A DNA stretch of 64,000 bases from Bacteroidota bacterium (lineage in GTDB: Bacteria > Bacteroidota > Ignavibacteria > Ignavibacteriales > Ignavibacteriaceae). A program made the translations under genes and the position numbers. Shown here one piece after another: positions 28,789-37,961 of this stretch; position 1 is the first letter of the stretch, and every line of letters starts with the position of its first letter. The notes below the pieces were generated by a model, which saw only the letters and a program-made list of their open reading frames with translations, was not told the DNA's origin and did not search any database. The DNA is taken from positions 62,001 to 126,000 of the forward strand of contig JADFLR010000010.1 of the NCBI GenBank assembly GCA_022564295.1, read 5' to 3'.

Positions 28789-31700
28789 ATGCTGTTACAA
28801 AACATTTATAAATATTTTTTATTTCTCCTTTTAGTTAGTATAACTATTTCGGGAATAATTGCACAGCCGACCGATACAAAATTTGAACGTATATCGTTAG
28901 AACAAGGGCTGTCTCAAAGCAGCATAAGTACTATTATGAAAGACAGCAAAGGATTTATGTGGTTCGGAACCGAATCGGGTTTAAATAAATATGATGGTTA
29001 CGAATTCGTTATCTATAAAAACAATCCTTTCGATTCAACTTCTATATCCAATAATCAAATACAGTCTACTTTTGAAGATGATGAAGGATTTATCTGGATT
29101 GGAACCGGGAGTGGTGGATTAAATAAATTTAACAGGGAAACTGAAACATTTTCTTACTACCGTCATGATCCGCAAAATCCTAATAGCATTAGTGGTGATT
29201 TTGTTGGATTTGCATTTGAAGACAAATCGAATGCTATATGGGTTTTTACAAATGCCGGTGGAATAGATCTTTTTAATAAGGAAACTGAAAAGTTTGAACA
29301 CTTCAAATATAATCCGGATGTTTCCAAAAGCCTGTGTAGTAATAATATAAGGTGGATTTATGAGGATATCAACGGTAATGTATGGTTAGGTACTGCCAAC
29401 GGATTGAATAAATTCAATCGGGGAAAAAGAAATTTTGAGAGATTTTTAGTCGGTACATTTATTTCAACTATTTATGAATCCAAAAATGACCCCGGGATTT
29501 TTTGGCTCACTACTGGTAACATTCAAGAACTAACTGATGGAAAAGGATTAATACGGTTCGATACAGAAAATAATTCTTATACACATTATAAGCATAGCTC
29601 ATCCATTCCGAACTCAATCAGCAGCAATATTGCCAATCGGATCCATGAATCAAGAAACGGAACATTTTGGATTGCAACCGCTTATGGGCTGAACAAATTT
29701 GATCCTTCTACCAATAAATTTAAAACTTATCTTCCGAATCCAGCAAAATCCAGCGGAAGATATAATGTGATTCTTGGATTTACGGAAAATATGTTTGGTA
29801 AGATTTTAGTTGTTACCGGCGAACGGGATGGAGGATATGAGTTCAACCCTGAAACCGAATCATTTACACATTTTGAATACGATCCTTCTGATCCTAACAC
29901 TTTAAGTCATAACTTTATCACACGTGTTTATGAAGATACGACAGGTGTATTCTGGATTGGAACTGCTACCGGTGGGTTAAATAAGGTTGATCACTATGCA
30001 AAAAAGTTTATCTCTTATGTTTACAATCCTGATGACCCCAATAGTTTAAATGCTCAAAGTGTAAGAGGAATTCACCTCGATAAAAACGGTGAATTATGGG
30101 TAGGGCTTATAAACGGTGGTTTAGATAGGTTTAGTAAAGATAGAAAAAAAGTAACCCACTATACTCATGATCCTCAAAATCCTAAAAGTATTTCTGCAGA
30201 CGATGTGTGGACAATATATGAAGATAAAGAGGGAAATCTTTGGGTAGGAACGTTTGGTGGCGGGTTGGATAAATTTGATAGGAAAACCGAAACATTCAAA
30301 CATTACAGTTTCGATGAAAGTGATATTAACAGTATCAGCAATGATTTTATTCGTGAAATATATGAGGACAGTAATGGCAGATTGTGGATAGGAACAGATT
30401 TTGGAGGATTGAATTTATTTGATAGAGATACAGGATCATTTTACAGAATTCAGCATGATCCAAATAATCCTAACAGCTTACCCTTTAATTCAGTTAGATC
30501 CATTGTTGAGGATAAAGCAGGTAATTTATGGTTGGGAACAACTGGCGGGGGTTTAAGCAAACTTGTTCTTAATCCTGAAGATATTAAAAAAGAACGCAGC
30601 GAAGTTTTTAATTTTGGTGGAAATACTTTTACAAATTATAGATACAATCCAGCTGACTCTAACAGTTTAAGCAGCGATTTAATTCAATCAGTTTTTATTG
30701 ATGATGAGGGGATTATCTGGATAGGAACTTTTGGCGGCGGTTTAAACAGATTTGATCCAGGAACTGAAACGTTTATACATTTCACTGATCAAAACAGTGA
30801 TCTTCCGAACAATGTTATTTACTCTGTTTTAGGTGATGAAAAAGGAAACATCTGGATGAGCAGTAACAGAGGTATTATAAAATATGATCCGGTAAAAAGT
30901 ATTTTTACAAATTATGATATGGATGACGGTTTGCAAAGCAGAGAATTTAACGGGCAGGCAGAATTTTACAGCTCAACAGGAGAAATGTTTTTTGGTGGAA
31001 TTAATGGATTTAATTCATTCTTTCCCGATAGTTTAAAGAATAATCCTCATCCACCAAGAGTTGCGATTACAGAATTCAAACTTTTCAATAAACCGGTTTC
31101 CATTGGGAATGATTCCCCATTAAAAATGCATATTTCGGAAACCCATGAGATTAAACTTTCTCACTGGCAGAATGATATTTCATTTGAATTTGTTGCATTG
31201 CACTTCAATAAACCTGAAGAAAACAAATATGCTTATATGCTTGAGAATTATGATCCGAACTGGATAAAAACTGATAAACAAAGATGGGCAACGTACACAA
31301 ATCTGGATCCGGGAGAATATATATTTAAAGTTATTGCTTCAAACAATGATGGTGTCTGGAATTATGAAGGAGCGAGTATAAAACTTATTATTACTCCGCC
31401 GTGGTGGCAAACCGGTTGGGCTTATGTATTGTACTTTTTAATTATAGTCGGAGTTGTTTACTCAATTCATTTATTTCAGCAAGCACGTCTGGTAAAACGG
31501 GAAAGGCAGAAAGCACAAATAAGAGAAGCTGAACTCCGCGCACAAACAGCCGAAGCACAGGCAAGAGCTATCAAGGCAGAGAATGAACGAAAAACCCATG
31601 AGCTCGAAGAGGCACGTAAACTTCAGTTATCAATGCTGCCAAAGGAACTTCCCGAAGTTTCAAATCTTGATATTGCAGTTCATATGCAAACAGCTACTGA

Positions 31701-32316
31701 AGTGGGTGGCGATTATTATGATTTTTATAAAGATGGAAACGATTCTCTTACAATTGTTGTTGGCGATGCTACCGGGCACGGACTTAAAGCCGGTACTATG
31801 GTCTCGGTTATAAAAGGATTGTTTATTTCAAGTGCAGCCGATACAGATACAAAAACATTTTTTGAAAAATGTACACAAACTATTAAACAATTTCATCTTG
31901 GAAATTTGTATATGGCATTATCATTCGTAAAAATTGAGAAAAATGAACTCTTTGCTTCCATTGCAGGAATGCCTCCAATATATATTTACAGAAACGAAAC
32001 CAAAACTGTTGACCAAATTTTACTCAAAGGGATGCCTCTGGGAGCTTTTGATAATTTTGAATATAAGGATGCAAAAGTAAAACTTAGCAATGGTGATACT
32101 ATTTTATTATTCAGTGATGGATTGGCAGAATTATTTAACGATAAAAAAGAAATGTACGATTATGAGAGGATCAAATCTACTTTTAAAAAAATTGGTCATA
32201 AAAGTTCACAACTAATTATTGATGACCTTGTTGAAGAAGTTGATAAATGGCGAAATGGTAATTCACCAAATGATGATGTAACTTTGGTAGTGTTAAAAGT
32301 TAAAAATTCTAAATAA
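28789..32316 (+). CDS. Two-component-regulator-propeller sensor with SpoIIE/PP2C phosphatase output
   Basis: Membrane sensor of 1175 residues. A signal peptide (ending SGIIAQ) is followed by a long periplasmic region with over a dozen propeller blades, each with a WIGT/WVGT..GGLNKF(D) core, spanning about 30-740. Next come a Y_Y_Y-type domain (about 790-865), one membrane helix (about 872-895), a coiled coil rich in Ala/Glu/Arg (about 900-950), and a SpoIIE-type PP2C phosphatase (about 955-1170) with GGDYYDFY near 972 and GDATGHGLKAG. Most propeller sensors end in a histidine kinase; here the output is a phosphatase, so signalling probably runs through anti-sigma factor antagonists. No such partner gene is adjacent. 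Confidence 0.95.
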   Translation: MLLQNIYKYFLFLLLVSITISGIIAQPTDTKFERISLEQGLSQSSISTIMKDSKGFMWFGTESGLNKYDGYEFVIYKNNPFDSTSISNNQIQSTFEDDEGFIWIGTGSGGLNKFNRETETFSYYRHDPQNPNSISGDFVGFAFEDKSNAIWVFTNAGGIDLFNKETEKFEHFKYNPDVSKSLCSNNIRWIYEDINGNVWLGTANGLNKFNRGKRNFERFLVGTFISTIYESKNDPGIFWLTTGNIQELTDGKGLIRFDTENNSYTHYKHSSSIPNSISSNIANRIHESRNGTFWIATAYGLNKFDPSTNKFKTYLPNPAKSSGRYNVILGFTENMFGKILVVTGERDGGYEFNPETESFTHFEYDPSDPNTLSHNFITRVYEDTTGVFWIGTATGGLNKVDHYAKKFISYVYNPDDPNSLNAQSVRGIHLDKNGELWVGLINGGLDRFSKDRKKVTHYTHDPQNPKSISADDVWTIYEDKEGNLWVGTFGGGLDKFDRKTETFKHYSFDESDINSISNDFIREIYEDSNGRLWIGTDFGGLNLFDRDTGSFYRIQHDPNNPNSLPFNSVRSIVEDKAGNLWLGTTGGGLSKLVLNPEDIKKERSEVFNFGGNTFTNYRYNPADSNSLSSDLIQSVFIDDEGIIWIGTFGGGLNRFDPGTETFIHFTDQNSDLPNNVIYSVLGDEKGNIWMSSNRGIIKYDPVKSIFTNYDMDDGLQSREFNGQAEFYSSTGEMFFGGINGFNSFFPDSLKNNPHPPRVAITEFKLFNKPVSIGNDSPLKMHISETHEIKLSHWQNDISFEFVALHFNKPEENKYAYMLENYDPNWIKTDKQRWATYTNLDPGEYIFKVIASNNDGVWNYEGASIKLIITPPWWQTGWAYVLYFLIIVGVVYSIHLFQQARLVKRERQKAQIREAELRAQTAEAQARAIKAENERKTHELEEARKLQLSMLPKELPEVSNLDIAVHMQTATEVGGDYYDFYKDGNDSLTIVVGDATGHGLKAGTMVSVIKGLFISSAADTDTKTFFEKCTQTIKQFHLGNLYMALSFVKIEKNELFASIAGMPPIYIYRNETKTVDQILLKGMPLGAFDNFEYKDAKVKLSNGDTILLFSDGLAELFNDKKEMYDYERIKSTFKKIGHKSSQLIIDDLVEEVDKWRNGNSPNDDVTLVVLKVKNSK

Positions 32317-32622
32317 ATCTTTTTTGGTCCTATCAGTGTATTTGATGAAAACGATCCCCAAAAATTTTTATGAAAAACTCATCATCCATGCTACGGAAAA
32401 AATATTTAGAAAAATGTTTTGCCCTTCTGAATAATGATCACTCCAATATTGTTGAAAATATTCTTATAACCTGCACTCGCTGCTAACATCAAATACTAAT
32501 CGTAATATTTTTGTTTGTTAGAACACAGTATTTTGATATATTTATTCTCAGATTATTTGTAACTGTTCTTTTGTGTTTTATGAATGTACTAATTTATTTC
32601 ACTAACTATTTTAGGAGATGTT
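32317..32622. other. Intergenic region with no recognisable gene
   Basis: Just over 300 bases, AT-rich, with stops in all frames. The only clear element is the AGGAGA ribosome site of the next gene at its right end. Confidence 0.5.
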
Positions 32623-33198
32623 ATGTTTAAATCAATTTTTGCACTATTAACCTTTTCATTGTTAATTTTTTCTGCCGCACTATATGCACAGGATGAAGTG
32701 TCTGCTGATCAAAAAGCATGGATGGACTACATGACACCAGGTCCTATGCACGAAATGATGGCAGGAAGCGTTGGCGAATGGAAATCAAAAAATACATTCT
32801 GGATGGATCCTGCCGGAGAACCGATGGTGAGCGAAGGGACAGTCAAATTCGAAATGATAATGGGCGGTAGATATATGAAATCAACTCATGCAGGCACAGT
32901 TATGGGAATGCCTTTTACGGGAATGATGTTGCAAGCTTATGATAATGCAACGAAAGAATTTATAGCAGTCTGGATCGATAATTTGGGTACAGGGATGTCC
33001 GTCTCTAAAGGAACGTATGATGAAGATACAAAAACTCTAAACTCTACAGGAACAATGATTGACCCGGTGAGCGGAAAAGAGTTGAACTACAGGCAAACTG
33101 TTCAGCTAATTGATGATAACCACCAGGTAGTTGAAATGTTTATGCAAGAGGATGGTAAGGAATATAAAAATATGGTAGTCGAACTTACAAAAGAATAA
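32623..33198 (+). CDS. Secreted DUF1579 family protein
   Basis: A 191-residue exported protein. AGGAGA precedes the ATG, and the signal peptide ends ALYAQDE. The mature region has the DUF1579 pattern: an N-terminal helix with GSVGEWKSKNTFW, then repeated strands with MIMGGRYMKS, a GMPFTGMMLQAYDN segment, DNLGTGMSVSKGTYD and a final YRQTVQLIDDNHQVVEMF. The fold is predicted as a lipocalin-like barrel. Function in this family is unknown. It has its own ribosome site and lies 47 bases upstream of a GNAT gene, so cotranscription is possible. Confidence 0.85.
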   Translation: MFKSIFALLTFSLLIFSAALYAQDEVSADQKAWMDYMTPGPMHEMMAGSVGEWKSKNTFWMDPAGEPMVSEGTVKFEMIMGGRYMKSTHAGTVMGMPFTGMMLQAYDNATKEFIAVWIDNLGTGMSVSKGTYDEDTKTLNSTGTMIDPVSGKELNYRQTVQLIDDNHQVVEMFMQEDGKEYKNMVVELTKE

Positions 33199-33245
33199 TA
33201 ATTTGATTTAGAATATGATCAGGCATCTTTTATATAAATACTAGA

Positions 33246-33830
33246 ATGGATCAAATAAAGATCAGATCTAAGTATAATTTCTTTCCAGTAACAAACGAGA
33301 GATGGAAAGATTTCGAAGTACTATTTGGTAAAAAAGGTGCCTGTGCCGGCTGCTGGTGTATGTATTGGAGATTGAAGCAATCTGTTTTGGATGCACAAAA
33401 AGGAAACGGTAATAAGCGAGCAATGAAAAAGATTATTGGATCAGGCAATATTCCCGGTATACTTGCTTATGCAGATGGCGAGCCGATTGGATGGTGCTCA
33501 ATAGCACCAAGAGAAGAATTCTCGAAATTAGACAATTCTAGAATTCTAAAACCAGTTGATGAAAAATCCGTTTGGTCAGTTGTATGTTTTTTCATTCATA
33601 AGAAACATAGAAATAAGGGATTAAGTATTGCTTTATTAAACGCCGCAAAAAAATTTGTAAAAGTCAGCGGAGGAAAAATACTTGAAGGCTATCCAATAGA
33701 ACCGAAGAAAGATAAAATGCCGGATGTGTTTGCTTGGACTGGAATCTCTGCCGCTTTTCAATCAGCCGGATTTAAAGAAGTTGCACGCCGTTCTGAAACT
33801 CGCCCAATTATGAGGTTTTATTTCAAGTAA
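33246..33830 (+). CDS. GNAT family N-acetyltransferase
   Basis: Cytoplasmic protein of 194 residues. It shows an N-terminal Cys-rich motif ACAGCWCMYW, characteristic of one acetyltransferase subgroup, then the GNAT core: DGEPIGWCSIAPR strand, VVCFFIHKKHRNKGLS (acetyl-CoA binding loop of the R/Q-x-x-G-x-G/A kind) and ALLNAAKKF helix. The C-terminal segment ends GFKEVARRSETRPIMRF, typical of this group. Substrate unknown. The four cysteines could bind metal, but that is inference. Confidence 0.88.
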   Translation: MDQIKIRSKYNFFPVTNERWKDFEVLFGKKGACAGCWCMYWRLKQSVLDAQKGNGNKRAMKKIIGSGNIPGILAYADGEPIGWCSIAPREEFSKLDNSRILKPVDEKSVWSVVCFFIHKKHRNKGLSIALLNAAKKFVKVSGGKILEGYPIEPKKDKMPDVFAWTGISAAFQSAGFKEVARRSETRPIMRFYFK

Positions 33831-33855
33831 CCGTTCTCTCCTCAGTTCTTGAAGT

Positions 33856-34971
33856 TTATTTCATCAAAATCATTTTCCTAGTTTGAATAAATGATCCTGC
33901 TTTAAGTTGATAGAAATAAATCCCGCTGCTAAGTGACAGAATACTATTCTGTCCTACAGAAAATTCAACTTCATAACTGCCCGCAGGTTTTTCTTCATTA
34001 ATAAGCGTTGCAATTTCATTTCCCAAAACATCGTAAACCTTTAAAGTCACAAATTGCCTCTTACTTACTGCATACTGAATACTTGTGCTTGGATTAAATG
34101 GGTTTGGGTAGTTTTGTTCTAAAGAAAATTTTGTTGTTAATCTTTCTTCGGTTTCAATTGAAACTGGATAAGTTATTGTAAAAACAGAATCTGATATATC
34201 GTACCTGCATGGAAAATCTCCAATTCTGATTAAACAATTTTCAGAATTGATAAAAGGAACTTGCCATTCATAACTATTTATTTGATATATCCAGAGATCC
34301 TTTACGATGTAACTCCAGGTTGCTCCGGAGTCAGATGAAAACTCAATATCCATCCATAAACCAAGTTCATTATCCCACCAGTTAACATTATAAATTTCTC
34401 CTGCTTCAAGAATTTCACCTCCGTTTGGCGTGAGCACCTCATATTCTTCCCAGGAAAGAGTTCCATTGTATGTTGTCCAAATCTTAATTTTATCAAGCGA
34501 TGGCGGTATAATAAAATGTGATGAATCAGAAAACCAACTATACGAAGCAATGGTTTGACCGGTATAGGGATTAATAAACCTAATATCGTATAGCCCAAAA
34601 ATTAGCAAAGAGTCCCATTCCCAAACTACAGATATTGATGAAGAACCCGTTTGGTAAATTAAATCTATAAGATGTTCGTGCCCCGTTGCCCAGTAGCAAC
34701 CGAACCGAATATCTTTAATTGTTGTGATACTGGTATCCGGTGGAAGTTGAAACCTCACCCCAAACTCACCGGGAGGAACCTGCGGAATGAATTCTTCACC
34801 AAAAAGTGTATCAATTCCATCTGTACCGAATGGATCTTTTCCTAAAATCAGAACCTGCGAATTATTGAGTTCATCCGAAAAAGTAAAATTATATTGATAC
34901 TCTGCACTTATCTGTGCAGAAGAAATTGTGGGAAGTAGAAAGCAAAACAATAATATTTTAATTTTCATCAT
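33856..34971 (-). CDS. Secreted protein with T9SS sorting domain
   Basis: A 371-residue exported protein. The signal peptide is MMKIKILLFCFLLPTISSAQ. The body is beta-rich with no enzyme motif; a PNGGEILEAGEIYNVNWW segment resembles a Ser-Thr-rich/GPI-anchored-type Ig-like repeat found in many secreted proteins of this lineage. The last 90 residues contain QNYPNPFNPSTSIQY, KVYDVLGNEIATLINEEKPAGSYEVEF and end RKMILMK, a T9SS sorting domain. The DNA of this tail (34007-34136) is almost identical to that of the next gene. Both lie on the minus strand 115 bases apart. Confidence 0.88.
   Translation of the reverse strand: MMKIKILLFCFLLPTISSAQISAEYQYNFTFSDELNNSQVLILGKDPFGTDGIDTLFGEEFIPQVPPGEFGVRFQLPPDTSITTIKDIRFGCYWATGHEHLIDLIYQTGSSSISVVWEWDSLLIFGLYDIRFINPYTGQTIASYSWFSDSSHFIIPPSLDKIKIWTTYNGTLSWEEYEVLTPNGGEILEAGEIYNVNWWDNELGLWMDIEFSSDSGATWSYIVKDLWIYQINSYEWQVPFINSENCLIRIGDFPCRYDISDSVFTITYPVSIETEERLTTKFSLEQNYPNPFNPSTSIQYAVSKRQFVTLKVYDVLGNEIATLINEEKPAGSYEVEFSVGQNSILSLSSGIYFYQLKAGSFIQTRKMILMK
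34007..34136 (-). repeat. Near-identical T9SS tail DNA, copy 1
   Basis: 130 bases matching 35238-35367 with only three differences (34082, 34100, 34131). It encodes part of the T9SS sorting domain of the 33856 gene. Synonymous positions are conserved too, so recent duplication or gene conversion is likely. Confidence 0.95.
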
Positions 34972-35086
34972 CTTACCCTTTGCAGGAATTTATCTTTTGG
35001 AATTAAACGAATTTTGGATTCAATAGCAAGAAAATCGATAATTTTTTTATAGAGAATTACTTCATCAACACTTGTCCGCCGGAGAT

Positions 35087-36871
35087 TTATCGTAGGAGGA
35101 TCATTTTTTTAGTTTCTACAAAACTTCCTGCTTTTAACTGGTAGAAATATATGCCACTAGTGAGGGTTTGATGAATCAAACCCATACTATTAAACTCAAC
35201 CTCATAACTCCCTGCAAGTTTGTGTTCGTTAACAAGTGTTGCAATTTCATTTCCCAAAACATCGTAAACCTTTAAAGTCACAAATTGCCTCTTACTTACT
35301 GCATACTGAATAGTTGTGCTTGGATTAAACGGGTTTGGGTAGTTTTGTTCTAAAGAAAATTCTGTTGGCAGACCAACTTCCAATTCAACAATATCAGAGT
35401 ATTCAAATGTGCCGTCATAATCAATTTGTTTTAATCTGTATTGATATTTTCCTGAAGAAACAGATTCATCAATAAAAGAATAGTTTTGTTGTTCTGTAGT
35501 TGTACCGTGTCCGAAAACAAAACCAATTTTAACCCATCTTTTTGGTCCCCCTCCTGGGAGGGGATTTAGTGGTGGGTTGAGTTTTTGAATCTCAAACCCT
35601 GAATTATTCAATTCAGTTGCAGTACTCCAGTTTAGATGAACATCGGTTCCAATTAAGGAAGCAGCGAATGATATTAACTCTACAGGTATTGGTGGGGTAG
35701 TAACTGTAGCTTCATTGCTATATCTCCACCATTCGAACATTGGTATCTCAAAAATGCCAATTTTATAGGTATAAATGGTTTCATCATTTACTGTACCATC
35801 ATCATAAATACTTGTATTAATATCTACTTCTGCAATATTAAAGTACATATACTGGCTATATTCATTCCCGAATTTTCTTTTAATCCTATGCCCAGTGGCC
35901 ACACCACCACCTGGAGACCAGTTCAATTCAACCCATACAGAATCAGTTGTGAGATCGGAATAGCCAATTGCTATTAAATTTGATGCGGGTGGCGGAGGGG
36001 AAAGAATATCAGAACCTATTACGTAAAAATTATCTATAGCCCACCACGATTCAGAACTACTTTGCACTGTTCTCAATCTAAACAAAAGAGGAAAAGGATT
36101 ATCCCGATATATTTCTGTAATATCTACAATGACTTGATTTTTACGGTTGCTAACCCCCTCTCTTTGCCAGATTATGATCCAACTTAAACCGTTATCATAG
36201 CTCATCTCAACAAGTGCAATATCAGAGGAATCGGTTGTGTACCAATCATTATCCCAATGCACAGATACTTCTGAGGAGTAATCTAAATCTATTGGATTTA
36301 TTAAAGTAGCCGTTGATGATATTGTGTTACCTGACCCACAAGAGGAACCATCTGCTGAAAATATAAACCCATCAGCGGTGACAGGCAAATCATAATTCGA
36401 GTCATCTATATGTATTGTATCCCAAATACAGTCGCCACCTTCGTTAGATATATTCCAGTTACTTGTTCCAGTATGAAAGCTATCTATAAATGAATATGGT
36501 TCATCCGGATGAAATAAATGCCACGTCGTAAAAAGCCAAACATCACCTTCGGTCACACCTGATGAGTCCATTGTATTCACTTTCCAGAAATAAGTTTTTT
36601 TATATTTCAATGGTGAAGGAATCTGAATTGATGTAATAGCAGAACCAGAGTATATATGCGTTAAATAATCAGGATGAATTCCAATCCAGACGTCATTTGA
36701 ATTAGTACCCGGTGGATTATTCCAGGCAACTTCTTGTATATGCATAGAAATTTGAACTGAACTATCCGGTGGATTTGGATTGGAAGTTTTACCAGGTCCT
36801 TGCGCAAACATTGAATAACTAATAATCAGAGCTAAAAAGAAACTCGGTAAAATATATTTTAGAGTTTCCAT
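35087..36871 (-). CDS. Large secreted protein with fibronectin-like regions and T9SS sorting domain
   Basis: A 594-residue exported protein. The signal peptide ends YSMFAQG. The body has an N-terminal fibronectin-III-like domain, a region with paired Trp/Asp strands (WWAIDNFYVIGSD) resembling MAM/jelly-roll domains of surface proteins, and a VELISFAASLIGTDVHLNWSTATELNNSGFEIQ segment widespread in T9SS substrates. Residues about 430-442 (PPLNPLPGGG and flanks) come from a palindromic repeat inserted in frame. The last 80 residues are a T9SS sorting domain (PFNPSTTIQY to KKMILLR). No enzyme active site is visible; a surface or adhesive role is likely. After the stop, a tail at about 35052-35086 reads like the end of another sorting domain. 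Confidence 0.87.
   Translation of the reverse strand: METLKYILPSFFLALIISYSMFAQGPGKTSNPNPPDSSVQISMHIQEVAWNNPPGTNSNDVWIGIHPDYLTHIYSGSAITSIQIPSPLKYKKTYFWKVNTMDSSGVTEGDVWLFTTWHLFHPDEPYSFIDSFHTGTSNWNISNEGGDCIWDTIHIDDSNYDLPVTADGFIFSADGSSCGSGNTISSTATLINPIDLDYSSEVSVHWDNDWYTTDSSDIALVEMSYDNGLSWIIIWQREGVSNRKNQVIVDITEIYRDNPFPLLFRLRTVQSSSESWWAIDNFYVIGSDILSPPPPASNLIAIGYSDLTTDSVWVELNWSPGGGVATGHRIKRKFGNEYSQYMYFNIAEVDINTSIYDDGTVNDETIYTYKIGIFEIPMFEWWRYSNEATVTTPPIPVELISFAASLIGTDVHLNWSTATELNNSGFEIQKLNPPLNPLPGGGPKRWVKIGFVFGHGTTTEQQNYSFIDESVSSGKYQYRLKQIDYDGTFEYSDIVELEVGLPTEFSLEQNYPNPFNPSTTIQYAVSKRQFVTLKVYDVLGNEIATLVNEHKLAGSYEVEFNSMGLIHQTLTSGIYFYQLKAGSFVETKKMILLR
35238..35367 (-). repeat. Near-identical T9SS tail DNA, copy 2
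   Basis: 130 bases, 127 identical to 34007-34136. It encodes the sorting-domain segment of the 35087 gene. The rest of the two proteins is not similar, so only the tail is duplicated. Confidence 0.95.
35546..35580. repeat. REP-like palindromic element inside a coding sequence
   Basis: A CCCCTCC..GGAGGGG palindrome (35549-35564) with a GTGGTGGGTT flank lies inside the 35087 gene, read in frame as a PPLNPLPGGG peptide. Its base composition (G/C-rich) stands out from the AT-rich gene. Similar short palindromes with AACCCACC flanks are dispersed in related genomes and are known to be translated as such peptides; that comparison is from memory. Confidence 0.6.
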
Positions 36872-37018
36872 ATTTTCTTTCCTTCTAACTAAAAACTCGA
36901 ATTTAAAAGAAAGAATATTTTACTCCAATGTCAAGCAGGATAATACAAAATCATCAATTTTTCTTTCCATAATTCTTTAAGTAAATTTGAATTAAATTCT
37001 AGGAAATCATAGTTCAAA

Positions 37019-37792
37019 ATGAAAACAAAATTAGAAATAGCAAAAAACTGGCTGCCGCGCTACACCGGAACTCAGATAGATGAGTTTGGTGATTACATGC
37101 TTCTTACAAATTTTCACAGTTATGTAAATGATTTCAGTAAAAAGTTTAACTGCGAAATAAAGGGTGCAGGACACCCAATGCAAACATCAACAAATGCGGA
37201 TGGATTATCAATTATAAATTTTGGTATCGGTTCGGCAAATGCCGCAACAATTATGGATCTTCTTGCAGCGCGGAGCCCTAAAGGTGTACTCTTCCTCGGT
37301 AAATGCGGTGGCTTAAAACGTTCTGCAGAAATCGGGCATTTTATTCTTCCCACAGCGGCAATACGCGGTGAAGGTACAAGCAACGATTATAAACCACCGG
37401 AGGTTCCTGCTTTACCATCTTTTAAACTGCATAAATTTGTTTCCGATAAAATTGCTGACAGAAATCTTGAATACAGAACGGGTGTGGTTTACACAACAAA
37501 CAGGAGAGTTTGGGAATGGGATGAAAAATTTAAAGCGTATTTAAAGACACTCTCAACCATTGCAATCGATATGGAAACGGCAACGCTTTTTATTGTTGGT
37601 TTGGTGAACGAGATACCGCGAGGTGCTTTGTTAATGGTTTCGGATACACCGATGATTCCCGAAGGTGTTAAAACGGAAGAATCGGATAGAGTTGTAACGG
37701 AAAAGTATGCACGGCTTCATTTGGCTATTGGAATTGAAGCAATGACAGAGATAGGGGAAAAAGGAGAACCTATTAAGCATTTTACGTATTGA
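37019..37792 (+). CDS. amn: AMP nucleosidase
   Basis: Cytoplasmic enzyme hydrolysing AMP to adenine and ribose 5-phosphate, 257 residues. The shorter length is typical of the Bacteroidota type rather than the 480-residue E. coli Amn. Family landmarks are NWLPRYTGTQIDEFGDYMLLTNF, GIGSANAATIMDLL, FLGKCGGLK, TAAIRGEGTSNDY, AIDMETATLF and the MVSDTPMIPEG segment, all of the nucleoside phosphorylase fold. Its role is AMP-level control and adenine salvage. It stands alone, divergent from the upstream T9SS pair. Confidence 0.93.
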   Translation: MKTKLEIAKNWLPRYTGTQIDEFGDYMLLTNFHSYVNDFSKKFNCEIKGAGHPMQTSTNADGLSIINFGIGSANAATIMDLLAARSPKGVLFLGKCGGLKRSAEIGHFILPTAAIRGEGTSNDYKPPEVPALPSFKLHKFVSDKIADRNLEYRTGVVYTTNRRVWEWDEKFKAYLKTLSTIAIDMETATLFIVGLVNEIPRGALLMVSDTPMIPEGVKTEESDRVVTEKYARLHLAIGIEAMTEIGEKGEPIKHFTY

Positions 37793-37802
37793 ATTTTTTT
37801 AA

Positions 37803-37850
37803 GTCATTTCGATGAGTCTCTGTTTGATAGTGCAGCGAAGAGAAATCCCC
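37803..37850. repeat. Dispersed intergenic repeat of the GTCATTTCGA...GAGAAATC type
   Basis: GTCATTTCGATGAGTCTC, a short middle, then GCAGCGAAGAGAAATCCC. I recall this pattern as a common intergenic repeat in Bacteroidota genomes; the outer ATTTC and GAAAT are complementary. It directly precedes a decayed reading frame. Confidence 0.5.
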
Positions 37851-37865
37851 ACTAATTTATCTTTT

Positions 37866-37949
37866 AAGATTATTCATCCTACCGAAATTGTATTACATAA
37901 ACGTTTTGGATTTGAAGAGATAATTGAAGAAAGGATGAATTTTTATTAA
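37866..37949 (+). pseudogene. Short coding remnant, perhaps the end of a GNAT acetyltransferase
   Basis: A frame of 27 codons ending in TAA reads IIHPTEIVLHKRFGFEE and a charged tail. The HKRFGFEE piece resembles the YEKLGFE end of many acetyltransferases. There is no start codon or ribosome site, and the frame follows directly from the dispersed repeat at 37803. It is too short for a firm family call. Confidence 0.3.
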
Positions 37950-37961
37950 TGAGTTAATTAA

